DNA of 64,000 nucleotides from Liquorilactobacillus sucicola DSM 21376 = JCM 15457 (GTDB taxonomy: Bacteria; Bacillota; Bacilli; Lactobacillales; Lactobacillaceae): assembly GCF_000612445.1 (NCBI RefSeq), contig NZ_BALC01000002.1, positions 186,001 to 250,000 on the forward strand. The letters are read 5' to 3'. A program made the position numbers and the translations under genes. The number at the start of each line of letters is the position of its first letter. Positions within the stretch are counted from its first letter, which is position 1. Below the pieces are notes generated by a model that saw only the letters and a list, made by a program, of their open reading frames with translations, had not been told where the DNA came from and did no database searches. This document shows, in pieces, positions 8,193 to 17,103 of this stretch.

Positions 8193-9064
8193 CAGCTCTT
8201 CCCCTTGTTATCCTTAGTAAGTTTTTCACAAAATTTTAAAAATAAATCAGGATTTGTTTTGGTTAAGGATATATCTATTTCTTTACTTGTCATACCAGGG
8301 TACATACCTTTTACAATTTTCTTTAGTTCTTTTTGATTAGCTTTAAATTTAGGGTCATTTTTCAACAAATCAGCTCGTATTTTATCAAAAATTACAGATT
8401 GAAGATATTTTACTGAACTACCTTGATGGGAAGAAACAGCAATTTTTTTGGGGAAGAGAACAATTCTCTCACCGTCAATTTCAAAATATTTTACAACGAT
8501 TTTTTCCCACGAATGTTTTTTTTCATTCCAAGAAAATCTATCAGCTTTATGGGGGAGCATTTTTTGACCATAGACTTTTAAAATTTTCTCTGTATAATCT
8601 GAAAGTTCTGCATAGATTATATTTGTGATTAAATCGGAATAGCTGTCTGGTCCGAAGTCTAACACGAATATATTAAAAACTAGTGAGGTAGATAAAATAA
8701 CATTTTTATCCAGCTTAACTATTTTTTCAATATCACTAATTGTATTCATTGCTTCGACTAGAGCATCAAATTTTGGACCATGACCATTTACTTTATTTTT
8801 TGATTCTCCAAGATGAGTATCATTTACTTCATGTATATTCTTTAACAGTTCTAATATTTCGTTCTCTCTATTATCGTCATGAAGTTCTAGTAATGTTTTA
8901 AAAAAATCCCCAATTTTTTTAGAAGCTAAGTCATGATTAAAATATTTATTATTAGAAAAAACAATTTTGGTTGGGTCAAGATAGCGCTTAGTATCTGTTG
9001 CTGTTTCAATATTGAAACAATTGAGAGACTTTGTATCTACATCAAAGTAGTTTGAAATTTTCAA
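8192..9064 (-). CDS. Unknown protein, first gene of the AbiH operon
   Basis: A 290-residue soluble protein with no family I can name. The N-terminus shows DVDTKSLNCFNIETATDTKR followed at once by YLDPTKIV; the rest is mainly helical and lysine-rich, with a C-terminal Lys-rich tail. The start is taken as TTG 9064, six bases behind agaagga: an upstream in-frame GTG (9145) falls inside the spacer of the promoter at 9137-9164 and cannot be on the message. Its TGA overlaps the abiH ATG. The context implies a role in phage defence together with AbiH, as sensor, regulator or partner, but this is inference. Confidence 0.7.
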   Translation of the reverse strand: MKISNYFDVDTKSLNCFNIETATDTKRYLDPTKIVFSNNKYFNHDLASKKIGDFFKTLLELHDDNRENEILELLKNIHEVNDTHLGESKNKVNGHGPKFDALVEAMNTISDIEKIVKLDKNVILSTSLVFNIFVLDFGPDSYSDLITNIIYAELSDYTEKILKVYGQKMLPHKADRFSWNEKKHSWEKIVVKYFEIDGERIVLFPKKIAVSSHQGSSVKYLQSVIFDKIRADLLKNDPKFKANQKELKKIVKGMYPGMTSKEIDISLTKTNPDLFLKFCEKLTKDNKGKS

Positions 9065-9136
9065 TAAGATTCCTTCTTTCTTTTTTATGAAATTATATTT
9101 GAGATAAATTGAATGTAATATTTTTAATGCTTTTTT

Positions 9137-9164
9137 AGTATACACCCAGTTTTAAATTTGTCAA
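9137..9164 (-). promoter_or_regulatory. Promoter of the AbiH operon
   Basis: Minus-strand TTGACA (9159-9164), 16-base spacer, TATACT (9137-9142). The region just upstream (9170-9215) is very AT-rich with a repeated acaatatatag, a possible operator. Confidence 0.75.
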
Positions 9165-9366
9165 GAAAAAATACAATATATAGCATCTTATTTTTACTAT
9201 GTATACAATATATAGTATTATGCACTTATTAAATTATATAATTTGAGACATAAATTACTGCTACTTTTAAGATTGCTATATCTTTAATTCATTTATACGT
9301 ATTTTATTCATGGATATTTATGGTAGAGTAGTTAGGTTAACAATATTTCATGGCATAATAAAAAAA

Positions 9367-9388
9367 CTGCTACTCGATTGAGTAACAG
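9367..9388 (-). terminator. Small terminator-like hairpin
   Basis: ctgctactc / gagtaacag stem with a GATT loop, followed on the minus strand by a T run. No intact gene ends here; it may be left over from a lost gene near the attachment site. Confidence 0.5.
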
Positions 9389-9508
9389 CCACTTGCCGCC
9401 AGAAGATTTTGAACGTTGTTAGTGTTTTGTTAGTGTTCAAAAGATACTCACAAGGTAAAAGATTGATATAACAGCTATTTAGTGGCTGTTTGTGATTGGA
9501 ACCGCGAG

Positions 9509-9577
9509 CCAGTATGCCCAATGATGTCACTTAATTGACCGTTAATCGAGGTTAACTCCTTGATTAGCGGTCTTTTT
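9509..9577 (+). repeat. Right attachment repeat
   Basis: 69 bases identical to 4731-4799, including the last 13 bases of tRNA-Gln and its terminator, but with no tRNA body in front of it. The preceding 100 bases differ from the tRNA, as expected for the element side of the junction. Confidence 0.85.
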
Positions 9578-9610
9578 CATTTTTTTTAAATAAAATATAG
9601 CCACTAACAA

Positions 9611-9640
9611 GAGCTCTTTGTCAACCGCTGTTGATGAGAA
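9611..9640. repeat. Possible solo ISL3-type inverted repeat end
   Basis: gctctttgtcaaccgctgtt and the following tgatgag resemble the terminal repeats typical of ISL3-family elements. No transposase lies beside it. Call is by recall of the family end sequence only. Confidence 0.25.
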
Positions 9641-9867
9641 GACTTTATGCAGATGCTCTATAGACTTATCTAAATGCAATAGTATCAGAGTTAAGGTTAA
9701 AGCTAAATGTAGAAATATGTTTAGATGTTAATTCTGTAATTATCAATCAACGATAACTGATTTAATTGCTCTAGGTACAGGTAAAAATCAAATATTATCT
9801 TCACAAGATAGTATCAAGATTTTGCAGAACAAAAATGTTTGTGGAGTAATGGAACTACTATTCCAAT

Positions 9868-10275
9868 TTGGGTAAAGGTCAATCTTACACAGTTAAACAA
9901 GTTAGTGGTAATAAGGTATTACTTTCAAATATCTTAAGTTGGATTGATAAAAGTAATGTTGAGATATTGCAGACAGCTAAACAGGTTAAAGCAACTACTG
10001 GTAATAGCTTAGTAATAGTAGATGTTGTACTTGGATACAACACTATTCTACAGCTACAAAAGTTTTATGACATGCGTATTCAGGAAAGTAGTCCAAGCAG
10101 CCTTATAAAGGTGCTAAAAAAGCATCTAGGAGTTGTTCAAGTCGGGTTAATGGTAACTAGTACCATTCTAATGCAGAGGAAAGCTAAGACACCTGTAGAT
10201 GGTAAAATCTCTGCTAAAAGCAACTTAGTAATGTACATGCAGACGTGTATTAATCGTGGAATGACACCATTTTAA
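9868..10275 (+). pseudogene. Decayed phage endolysin, C-terminal part
   Basis: The frame reads GKGQSYTVKQVSGNKVLLS and then SWIDKSNVEIL, a cell-wall binding SH3-like repeat typical of lactobacillus phage lysins, followed by VVLGYNTILQLQKFY, which resembles a peptidoglycan-binding motif (usually DGVLGYNTI). Further lysin-like fragments upstream (about 9770-9860) are in other frames. No catalytic domain is left. This marks a former prophage end beside the attachment site. Confidence 0.6.
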
Positions 10276-10336
10276 ATTGAACTAAAATATGATAAGTTTA
10301 AATTAGGAAACAGCTTAGATAAATTAGGCTCCCTAT

Positions 10337-10422
10337 ATTATTCTAGGAAGTCTTTTTTGTGCAAACAAATAGACTCTCTAATTAAAGAGAGTCCACGAGT
10401 GATGTGGATTGATTAAGTCCAC
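10337..10422. repeat. Structured repeat, copy 2
   Basis: Near-identical to 6240-6327. Stems: actctct / agagagt (about 10373-10392) and gtggatt / agtccac (about 10404-10422). It lies downstream of the minus-strand gene at 10739-11323, the same placement as copy 1. Confidence 0.6.
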
Positions 10423-10738
10423 AGTCAGGCAAAAAAACTTGACAAATTTTATACCCTTAAGTCTATCCATATACTGTCATTCTCTATCAACGTTGTCTAG
10501 TTTCTGATATACTGATTATTGGCTACAGTGTAAGGCTGATTACCTTATTCAAGCTGTATGCTAAGTGGTGAAAAGCCTTGATAATCTCCTTAAGTCTAAC
10601 TACTGAGTTGGCAATAAAACTAGTTATCATTTTTCTGATTTTAGAGCTAACAAGAAGTAGGTCATTACTCATTAGATTAATTTCTAGGGGGTTTTTATTC
10701 ATGTTCTTGCATTCTTTGAAGTTGTTGAGGACTGAGTA

Positions 10739-11323
10739 TCATATCAATAAATTTTTTTGATTGGAATTTAAATCAGTATATTGACCTTTATGTTTATCAC
10801 GTCTTAATTTTATTTTTACAATATGTCTAAACGCTGATTGTTCATTTTGGCTTAAAGAGTCATAAAAATTAATTAAATATTTTGCTTGATTAATAGTTAA
10901 TTTTTCCTCTTCAATTATTATGTCTGAAATACTTTGCTGAAATTCCCCATCATAAAATTTATCTTTAAGAGCTGAAGATAGTATCTTTTTCCAATAATTC
11001 TTTTTATCAGTTTTGATTCTATTTTTAGTAACTATGTTATTATCCTCATCATAGAAAGTTTCATTATTATCTTCAAATGTATCAACAAATTTATTAATAC
11101 AAGAGCTACCAACAATCATTTTGTTTTCATTATTAATATTTCTAATAGTGTACTCGTACCTAATATCGGGATGTTCACAGAGTTTACAAGTATAATTAGA
11201 ATACTCATTGTCTTCTAAACCAGCATATATCCATTCGTTTCTTGCTTTTTGAAAGTTAGACTTATTGATACTTAAAGCTAATAAATTTCTTGTGGCAGTT
11301 TGCAACCATATATTATCTGTCAT
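10739..11323 (-). CDS. Hypothetical protein with a Cys-based metal-site motif
   Basis: A 194-residue protein. Residues 45-75 contain CKLCEHPDIRYEYTI and, 27 residues on, VGSSCINKF, a spacing that suggests a zinc ribbon; the remainder is charged and helical. It occupies the same position behind the abiH C-terminal copy as the membrane protein does at 6414-7058, with the same leader (gaattttaga...ggagacaaa). ATG lies nine bases behind aaaggag. Function unknown; related proteins occur, as far as I recall, in phages and plasmids. Confidence 0.6.
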   Translation of the reverse strand: MTDNIWLQTATRNLLALSINKSNFQKARNEWIYAGLEDNEYSNYTCKLCEHPDIRYEYTIRNINNENKMIVGSSCINKFVDTFEDNNETFYDEDNNIVTKNRIKTDKKNYWKKILSSALKDKFYDGEFQQSISDIIIEEEKLTINQAKYLINFYDSLSQNEQSAFRHIVKIKLRRDKHKGQYTDLNSNQKNLLI

Positions 11324-11331
11324 TTTGGTTT

Positions 11332-11729
11332 GTCTCCTTTCTAAAATTCATTACTTTTAAGATGCGTAATCTGCAACCTATTCTCTAATATTAATTTTGT
11401 CATTAAATTCTTTCAATGAGCACTTTTTAGAGATTTTTCTCCATATATAGAAAGTAGTTTTTGAATATAATGTTCATATGTAATCATTTTTTCTGAATTT
11501 TCTGCATGAAAGTTACCATAACAGAAAATAAGAGTTACATCACTATCATATATATTAAGATAAGATAATCAAAAATTGACTGGAAGTAAGCAGAATCAGC
11601 GACAGCTAATGAATGACCAAAAAACTTTACATGCTTAATGCCCTTATCAAGAAAATCAAATGCTTGTGATTGATTTTCAGTTAAAGAGTTATGCATAATT
11701 CTCGACTCTTTTGTAAATTGGTGATGTAG
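11332..11729 (-). pseudogene. Second, partial copy of the abiH 3' end
   Basis: About 398 bases highly similar to 7061-7456: the last third of abiH plus its stop and the leader of the next gene. The upstream two thirds are missing; homology stops abruptly after ggtgatgtag. A five-base tandem duplication (gataa, near 11565) breaks the frame. It is a non-functional remnant. Confidence 0.85.
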
Positions 11730-12502
11730 GTTGTAAAATGCTTTAAATTTATTTCTCCGTAATGTGGTTAAACTATAAGATTGGTTTTAACAGGCTGTAA
11801 AACTTTATTTTTGACATTTGAAAGTAGGATCTGAGCAATCCATAATATATATGTCTAATAGTTAAATTCATAGCCTGATATTTCCCCAGCCTTGCATGCT
11901 GTATGCCAAAATAGAGTTGCTTTAGGTGCTTTTAGGTAGTAAACTTTTACAACGAGCATGGTACATAAAATTGAGTTACCTCTTACGAGGCAGCTCTTTT
12001 TTTTATGAAAATAAATAGACCTCAGCAATTAAGATGGAGTCCATAGGCGTACTGAGTAAGCCCGCTCAAAAAATTAGCCTTTTGAGTATGATCTTTAATT
12101 AAACCGTATTTCAAAGGGTGATGAGCGCTATTTCTGTTGTGTAATTGTTTATCATTATTGGTGTTCAAGTGCGATGACAAAGAGTAAAAATAAAGCACCA
12201 GAATTAATAGTGATGTTTTTTCTATATCCAAAGTAACCTCTTTCTTTAGTTCATTTTTTAACCTCACTTACATTGCTTCCTCTATGTTTAGATATATTGC
12301 TTTTGTATAAGGGAATAAAAGCAACAAGCCAATGTTAACAATACAACTTACCTGATTCTATACAAAAAGCCCTCAGGTTAACCATAACTAGAGGAACAAA
12401 TTGCAATATTTATTTTAAAGTAGACATTAGAATTGAAAATTATATATTTGGGTAAAATAACAAGAGAGTAGTTAGTGTACCAAGACTTTGTAAAAAGTAA
12501 TA
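11730..12502. other. Decayed intergenic region
   Basis: No convincing gene. It contains a terminator-like hairpin (about 11976-12004, gagttacctcttacgaggcagctc with T run), the third structured repeat (12008-12067), and a minus-strand 81-residue frame (12267-12022, GTG behind gaggaag) whose hydrophobic core (LLILVLYFYSL) could be a degraded holin-like peptide; this is not called as a gene. Confidence 0.5.
12008..12067. repeat. Structured repeat, copy 3 (divergent)
   Basis: Shares the scaffold aaatagac...attaaga...gagtccat with copies 1 and 2 but the stem sequences differ, partly by paired changes. Confidence 0.4.
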
Positions 12503-14146
12503 TCAGCTTTTGATAACAGGTGATTTTGATTTATCGTGTTTCTGATAAATTTTTCTTAAGTATAAAAAGATTAGGGCTGCTAATGAAAATACAGATATTA
12601 GTTTTGCGACATTGCCTAGTCTAGTATATCTTGAAGTGATTATAATTTTTTTGCTGTTTTTTGGAACATATAGCTGAACCGTTCCTCTATTGGACGTCTT
12701 AACTTTGGTTTCTTTCCCATCTATTGTTGCATGGACACCTAGATACTTTAGAAAAGGGGTGTTGAGAAACTTACCATCTTTATTTGGAGATACTGGAATA
12801 GTAACATGGGTGTCACTCGCGACAAAAGGTACTTTTTTTGTTTTGCCATTTACCACGAATTCTTTGTTGCCAATGGAATCTTTATTTTGACCAGCGCTTA
12901 TGATTGGATAGTAATCGAGTGATTCTTTCCCTATGACACTTGACATGAAGGTATTCTTGTCAACAGAAAACCATGACTCTTTAGTTATATTGAAAGAGAT
13001 AGAAGTATTTATAGATAGCGATAAAAACAAAAGCAAAATAATATTTTTTGTTTTAGTGTCTTTAAGAAGCCAAGCTCCTATAGCAGAAATAAGCAGTGTC
13101 GCGACTTCAAGAAAGCGCCAAGGGTATTGAATTATCTTTAAAGGGGTGTTTTGAAGTAAGCTCCACGGAAACAGTTTAGTAGACAATAAAATTAGTACAA
13201 CAGTTATTAACCACACAACTCTGTAAGTATAGCCCTCAACTTTTAATCTTGATGAACTTACCACAAATACGGTTAATAGTACCAAACCTAATATCGCTCC
13301 GCCGATGTTGATTGAGTTATTTAATGAATTATTTATCAACCAGCTAAGATCTAGTGCTGTAAAATTTAAATCGCGGATAGCGGGAGGATTTATCTCTATG
13401 AAACGCATTTGTTGGAGCATTGGTAACCAATAGAATGATGTTAAACCAATTGTAAGTAAAGCACTTTCTGAAATTTTTATTAGTAATGTTCTTTTGTATT
13501 CGAGATTTGCCCACAAACAGATAAGTAATAATAAGAGTGTGAAAGCTAAAAATACTGCAGAGAGTACGTGAGAATAAATTACCAATGAAAAAGACAGTGA
13601 AAGCAATAGCCAATAATCAAAATCATATTTAATAATTATTTTATAAAAACTAAGTAAAATAATCGGAAAGAAGGTAATTGCTATAATTTCACCTATGTCA
13701 CATCGTTGAAAGACATCAACAGCTCTATAGCCAGAAAAAGTATATAGAATGCTAAAAATAGCAGCGGCCTTATTGTTTTTGAAAGCAGCCTTACAGCTAT
13801 AGTACGAAGTTATAAAGGTAAAAAATGTTAATAAAAATAGAAAGAATATGAGACTAAAGGTACCATTATTAAAGAGTTTGTAAAAAATATATGCTGGATA
13901 AAATGTTAGCCATGGGTAGAAGTAGTTAACTCCATGGCCTACACCTTTAAATGAAATATAGTTTATAGGGTTTGAAAATGCATGCCCTATTCCGTAAAGA
14001 CGTGATAAATGAAAATTCAGATCTCTTTCAAGAAAATTACCCACTCTCATTTTTTTATCGTAAAAGAAAGGAACTAGGTATAGATAACTACCTAATAAGC
14101 TTCCGATAACAACTAAAAAGCTATTTTTTAGTTTTAAAGTTTTCAA
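12503..14146 (-). CDS. Large membrane protein, 6-pyruvoyl-tetrahydropterin synthase-related / GT-C-like family
   Basis: A 547-residue protein with roughly a dozen membrane segments and an extracellular C-terminal domain (about 400-505), then one last helix. It resembles lactobacillus membrane proteins labelled PTPS-related, which share the GT-C glycosyltransferase layout: an acidic first outside loop (ERDLNFHLSR, about 40-49) and a YFYPWLTFYPAYIFY block. A role in adding sugars to envelope polymers is likely but unproven. The start is TTG, behind a strong agggggag. The leader is nearly identical to that of the secreted protein at 24102-24962. Confidence 0.7.
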   Translation of the reverse strand: MKTLKLKNSFLVVIGSLLGSYLYLVPFFYDKKMRVGNFLERDLNFHLSRLYGIGHAFSNPINYISFKGVGHGVNYFYPWLTFYPAYIFYKLFNNGTFSLIFFLFLLTFFTFITSYYSCKAAFKNNKAAAIFSILYTFSGYRAVDVFQRCDIGEIIAITFFPIILLSFYKIIIKYDFDYWLLLSLSFSLVIYSHVLSAVFLAFTLLLLLICLWANLEYKRTLLIKISESALLTIGLTSFYWLPMLQQMRFIEINPPAIRDLNFTALDLSWLINNSLNNSINIGGAILGLVLLTVFVVSSSRLKVEGYTYRVVWLITVVLILLSTKLFPWSLLQNTPLKIIQYPWRFLEVATLLISAIGAWLLKDTKTKNIILLLFLSLSINTSISFNITKESWFSVDKNTFMSSVIGKESLDYYPIISAGQNKDSIGNKEFVVNGKTKKVPFVASDTHVTIPVSPNKDGKFLNTPFLKYLGVHATIDGKETKVKTSNRGTVQLYVPKNSKKIIITSRYTRLGNVAKLISVFSLAALIFLYLRKIYQKHDKSKSPVIKS

Positions 14147-14155
14147 GTTAAAAAC

Positions 14156-14197
14156 TCCCCCTAAATGTCAGCTTTTAATGTCATCAGCATTTGGACT
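14156..14197 (-). promoter_or_regulatory. Shared leader motif, copy A
   Basis: On the minus strand AGTCCAAA...TGATGAC.TTAAAAGCTG...ATTTAGGGGGA, ending in the ribosome binding site. The same 42-base sequence with few changes precedes the gene at 24962 (24968-25009). Confidence 0.6.
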
Positions 14198-14408
14198 AAT
14201 TGATGGAACGGTACATATATGTGTAGCTGAGTCGTATTGCAAGTCTTAAACTTCTGTCGTGAGGAGAAGGGTAAGACTTTTCAACTTAGCCCATTTTTAA
14301 TAAACCAAACAAAACAAATCATATCATCATACTTACCATTATAAAGTAGTAATCATAATTAGAGTAGACAATCTAAAAAAATATTGTACTAGAATGTTGC
14401 TAAGCAGA

Positions 14409-15596
14409 TCAATTTGAGGATGCGTGTATTTTGCGGGCGATTGAAAGATTTAGAAGCCAAGTAAATAATAACGCCCCGAGTGCATAGATACCCCCGCCAA
14501 CTCCAATAGAAATCAGTCCATGATGTTCAACTAGAATACTGCCTGTGGCCGATCCAAGAGAGATCCCAAAGTTAGAGAAGATTGAGTTCAGCGCGGATGC
14601 CAAGACTAGTGACTGTGGATAGTCACTTTTTGCAACCTTAAAGAAATGTACTTGAATTGGCGAATTCAGAAGGTACATTGTGATTCCCAGCAACATTATG
14701 ACAATAACACCTGCCCATTTTATGTGAATGAAGGGTAATAATAGAATAAATAGGGCTAGTTGACTAAAATAGATAAAATAAATCTTGTTCAAGTTTTGGT
14801 GTTCTGCGATTTTTCCGCTTAATTGGTTGCTGATAATGGAGGTTATGCCGAAAATGAAAAGCAACAGTCCAAGTGATGATGTCTTAAAACCTAAAGCACT
14901 CGTAAAAAGCGGGCGCAAATAGGTAAAGAGCACATTTATCCCGCTTGCACTGAACATAACAAGCAGACTGGCCAGCCAAATACGGCTGTCTTTTATAATT
15001 ATCCATTGTTCACTGAACTTACTACTGTGTGGCTGTAGATCGCGCGGCATATAGAGAATAAATAAAGCTAGAGTCACTATACTTACCATGGTAATCGCGA
15101 GGAAAGAAAATCTCCACCCAAAAGAGGTGCTGATCCAGGTCCCCAAAGGCACGCCAAAAACAGAAGCAATACTGAAACCTGAAAAAATCCATGAAATCAG
15201 CCAAACGCGTTTTTGGACAGGGGCAACCAGATTACCGAAAGTCAGTGCTAATGAAATTAGAACCCCAGAGACAAGTGCTGTTAAAATTCTTGAAAAAACA
15301 AGCATTGAATACCCGACAGCGACAGCACTTAAAATATTGCTGAGGCTAAAGATAAGAAAAAATAAAATTAAAGATCTAAAATAACGAAAATTGCCAATGA
15401 AAGCTGTCAGGACGGGGGTTGAAAAGGCATATACAAACGCAAAAATAGTAACCAAGTATCCGACAGAAGTCACTGGTTTATCGAATTGCAAAGCAACATC
15501 GTTTAAAACACCGACGATAATAAATTCACTGCAACCAAGGACAAAAGCGATCGAAACAAGAATTATAACCTTAACTCTGAAACTACTATTTAACAT
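14409..15596 (-). CDS. MFS transporter, AraJ/DHA1 type
   Basis: A 395-residue 12-helix major facilitator of the AraJ-like drug/sugar efflux group. The opening ending in CSEFIIVGVL in helix 1 and the VFSRILTALVSGVLI stretch in helix 4 fit that group. Substrate is unknown. The ATG sits behind aggagaaa. It stands alone, on the same strand as the membrane protein downstream, with 260 bases and no shared promoter between them. Confidence 0.85.
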   Translation of the reverse strand: MLNSSFRVKVIILVSIAFVLGCSEFIIVGVLNDVALQFDKPVTSVGYLVTIFAFVYAFSTPVLTAFIGNFRYFRSLILFFLIFSLSNILSAVAVGYSMLVFSRILTALVSGVLISLALTFGNLVAPVQKRVWLISWIFSGFSIASVFGVPLGTWISTSFGWRFSFLAITMVSIVTLALFILYMPRDLQPHSSKFSEQWIIIKDSRIWLASLLVMFSASGINVLFTYLRPLFTSALGFKTSSLGLLLFIFGITSIISNQLSGKIAEHQNLNKIYFIYFSQLALFILLLPFIHIKWAGVIVIMLLGITMYLLNSPIQVHFFKVAKSDYPQSLVLASALNSIFSNFGISLGSATGSILVEHHGLISIGVGGGIYALGALLFTWLLNLSIARKIHASSN

Positions 15597-16357
15597 TGCC
15601 TATTTCTCCTCTCTTATGTTTAAAATAAAGGTCAAACAGAAGAATCTTAGCAGCCTTAAATAGTGATGTCAATAATTAATTATGATGCCTAGCTGATCAG
15701 CAAAGCAGTTAAAGCTTTGATAGTCGAAAGTGTTGTAAATAAAATTGCTTATGAATGAGCTATTTAAATAAAATAGCCGATTTGTTTAACAATTATTGTA
15801 CTGGATGCAGATATTAGCTTAACAGTGCGGTTATTGCAAAGAAGACGCGTATTTTTGCTACGAGTAACTCTAAACTAAACGCGGAGTTTTAATTTTTGCA
15901 TCAGTTGCTCATAGAAGAGAAGAATGAAACTTGCAACGACTGAAATAATTACTGGTAAAAACAGGTGAGATCAAGATGGCAATCTATAGCAAACAAGTCC
16001 TTGTCTGTCACTATAGTAAAGGATAAACTCAGCGGAAACTACGGAAATATCAGACAGATATTTAGATTTAAAGCATACTAAGTGAAGTGCAGTAGCTCTG
16101 AAGAACTAGAAGAACAGTTCAGAGGTCTCTTAACGAATGCCATTATTAATAAATGTGTAAACTATGACCAATTTGTTAATGCTGACGTATGTAGATGTGA
16201 CTGTCCGTGGAATTCCTGACCTTGAGAACCCAGTAGAACTTGTTCAAAGTCCTTCTGGACACAAAAAGGGCTAATTACTCGATGATATGGCTGCAAGTAA
16301 TTAGCTAGTATTACTTTTTGTACGTATGTCTTGCACCTATGGTTAAAATGCAATTCT
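15597..16357. other. Intergenic region with degenerate coding traces
   Basis: No intact gene. A plus-strand frame near 16091-16220 reads SEELEEQFRGLLTNAIINKC before a stop and may be the wreck of a phage or plasmid gene. A 67-residue minus-strand frame (16365-16162) has no recognised relative and is not called. Confidence 0.4.
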
Positions 16358-16852
16358 TTACTCATTGTGGATTATTGAAGCAGGGTGAGCGTGTTTATAG
16401 GGGCCTTCAAACAAAAGTCTTCGCTTATGATCTGTCCGCAAATATTCAAGGTGTGTTTTGTGTTTGTTTTTATTTAATTTAGCAAGTGGTGCTTCATTTT
16501 GATAGGAATGGACGTAAAAAATCTCAGCCATGTTAAATGACAGAAGCAAGGCTCCTAGGATCATAAAAGATCTGCTCAACTTCCAACTGACCGCTGGCTG
16601 CTTGCGATTAAGTATTTTTCTAAAAGCCCAAGCAGCAGTCAGTGTCAGTAGACACAGTAGCGTAGCTCTTAGAAGATGAGTACGCGAAAATATGCAAAAA
16701 ACTGCGATAATGAACGAAGAAAATGATGCTGTGGTAGTTTTTTCATAGTGTTTATTTTTGTTTGAAAAGACGATTAGAAAGACTGTACTAATTACAAACA
16801 CAATCATGGCTATGAAGAAAAGCGATGTAGTGATACCATCAATAAAACGCAA
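16358..16852 (-). CDS. Hypothetical membrane protein, 164 aa
   Basis: Four hydrophobic segments (about residues 8-28, 44-56, 62-76, 92-112) and a basic, histidine-rich C-terminal tail (KHKTHLEYL, GPYKHAHPASIIH). TTG start seven bases behind ggaggg. No family recognised. The tail could bind metal, but nothing else supports that. Confidence 0.55.
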   Translation of the reverse strand: MRFIDGITTSLFFIAMIVFVISTVFLIVFSNKNKHYEKTTTASFSSFIIAVFCIFSRTHLLRATLLCLLTLTAAWAFRKILNRKQPAVSWKLSRSFMILGALLLSFNMAEIFYVHSYQNEAPLAKLNKNKHKTHLEYLRTDHKRRLLFEGPYKHAHPASIIHNE

Positions 16853-17103
16853 TATCGTTCCCTCCTAATTGGTTCAAAATACGTAAGTAATATAGCAAAA
16901 TATCTAAGTGGATGGCTAAGCTCAGTACACGCCTGCTTTTACACTTATCAATAGATTACCACTTTTAATAAAAATTTGACAATTATTTTCTAGATTGTGA
17001 GTAAGAATGCTACATGGCTGCATTAGCTAGCTGATGACAGTATTATTTTAACAAAAGAAGAGTTCTAAGGCTGTATACATCTAAAATAAGTATTTCTAGT
17101 GTT

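Larger units (their letters stand above)
4731..9577. mobile_element. Integrated accessory element in tRNA-Gln
   Basis: Bounded by perfect 69-bp direct repeats, the left of which contains the tRNA-Gln 3' end, as expected for site-specific integration into a tRNA gene. The interior holds a dead ISL3-family insertion sequence and an AbiH-type operon. No integrase, excisionase or replication gene is visible, so the element is probably an immobile remnant. The interior genes are more AT-rich than the flanking core genes. Confidence 0.75.

Noticed and set aside
9348-9530. A 60-residue minus-strand frame at the right attachment repeat, considered as an integrase tail
   Set aside because: Its sequence shows no tyrosine-recombinase residues and it reads through the tRNA 3' end.
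10578-10760. A short plus-strand frame upstream of the Cys-motif gene
   Set aside because: No ribosome binding site and no relative; probably chance in AT-rich DNA.
4731-12067. CRISPR array formed by the recurring repeats
   Set aside because: Repeats are few, far apart, of different lengths and not regularly spaced; no cas genes.
12022-12267. An 81-residue minus-strand frame with a usable ribosome binding site
   Set aside because: It runs through the divergent structured repeat and has no coherent domain; more likely a decayed holin-like peptide than a gene.
16162-16365. A 67-residue minus-strand frame, considered as a transposase start
   Set aside because: No transposase motif could be confirmed and the 3' end of the membrane protein gene overlaps it.
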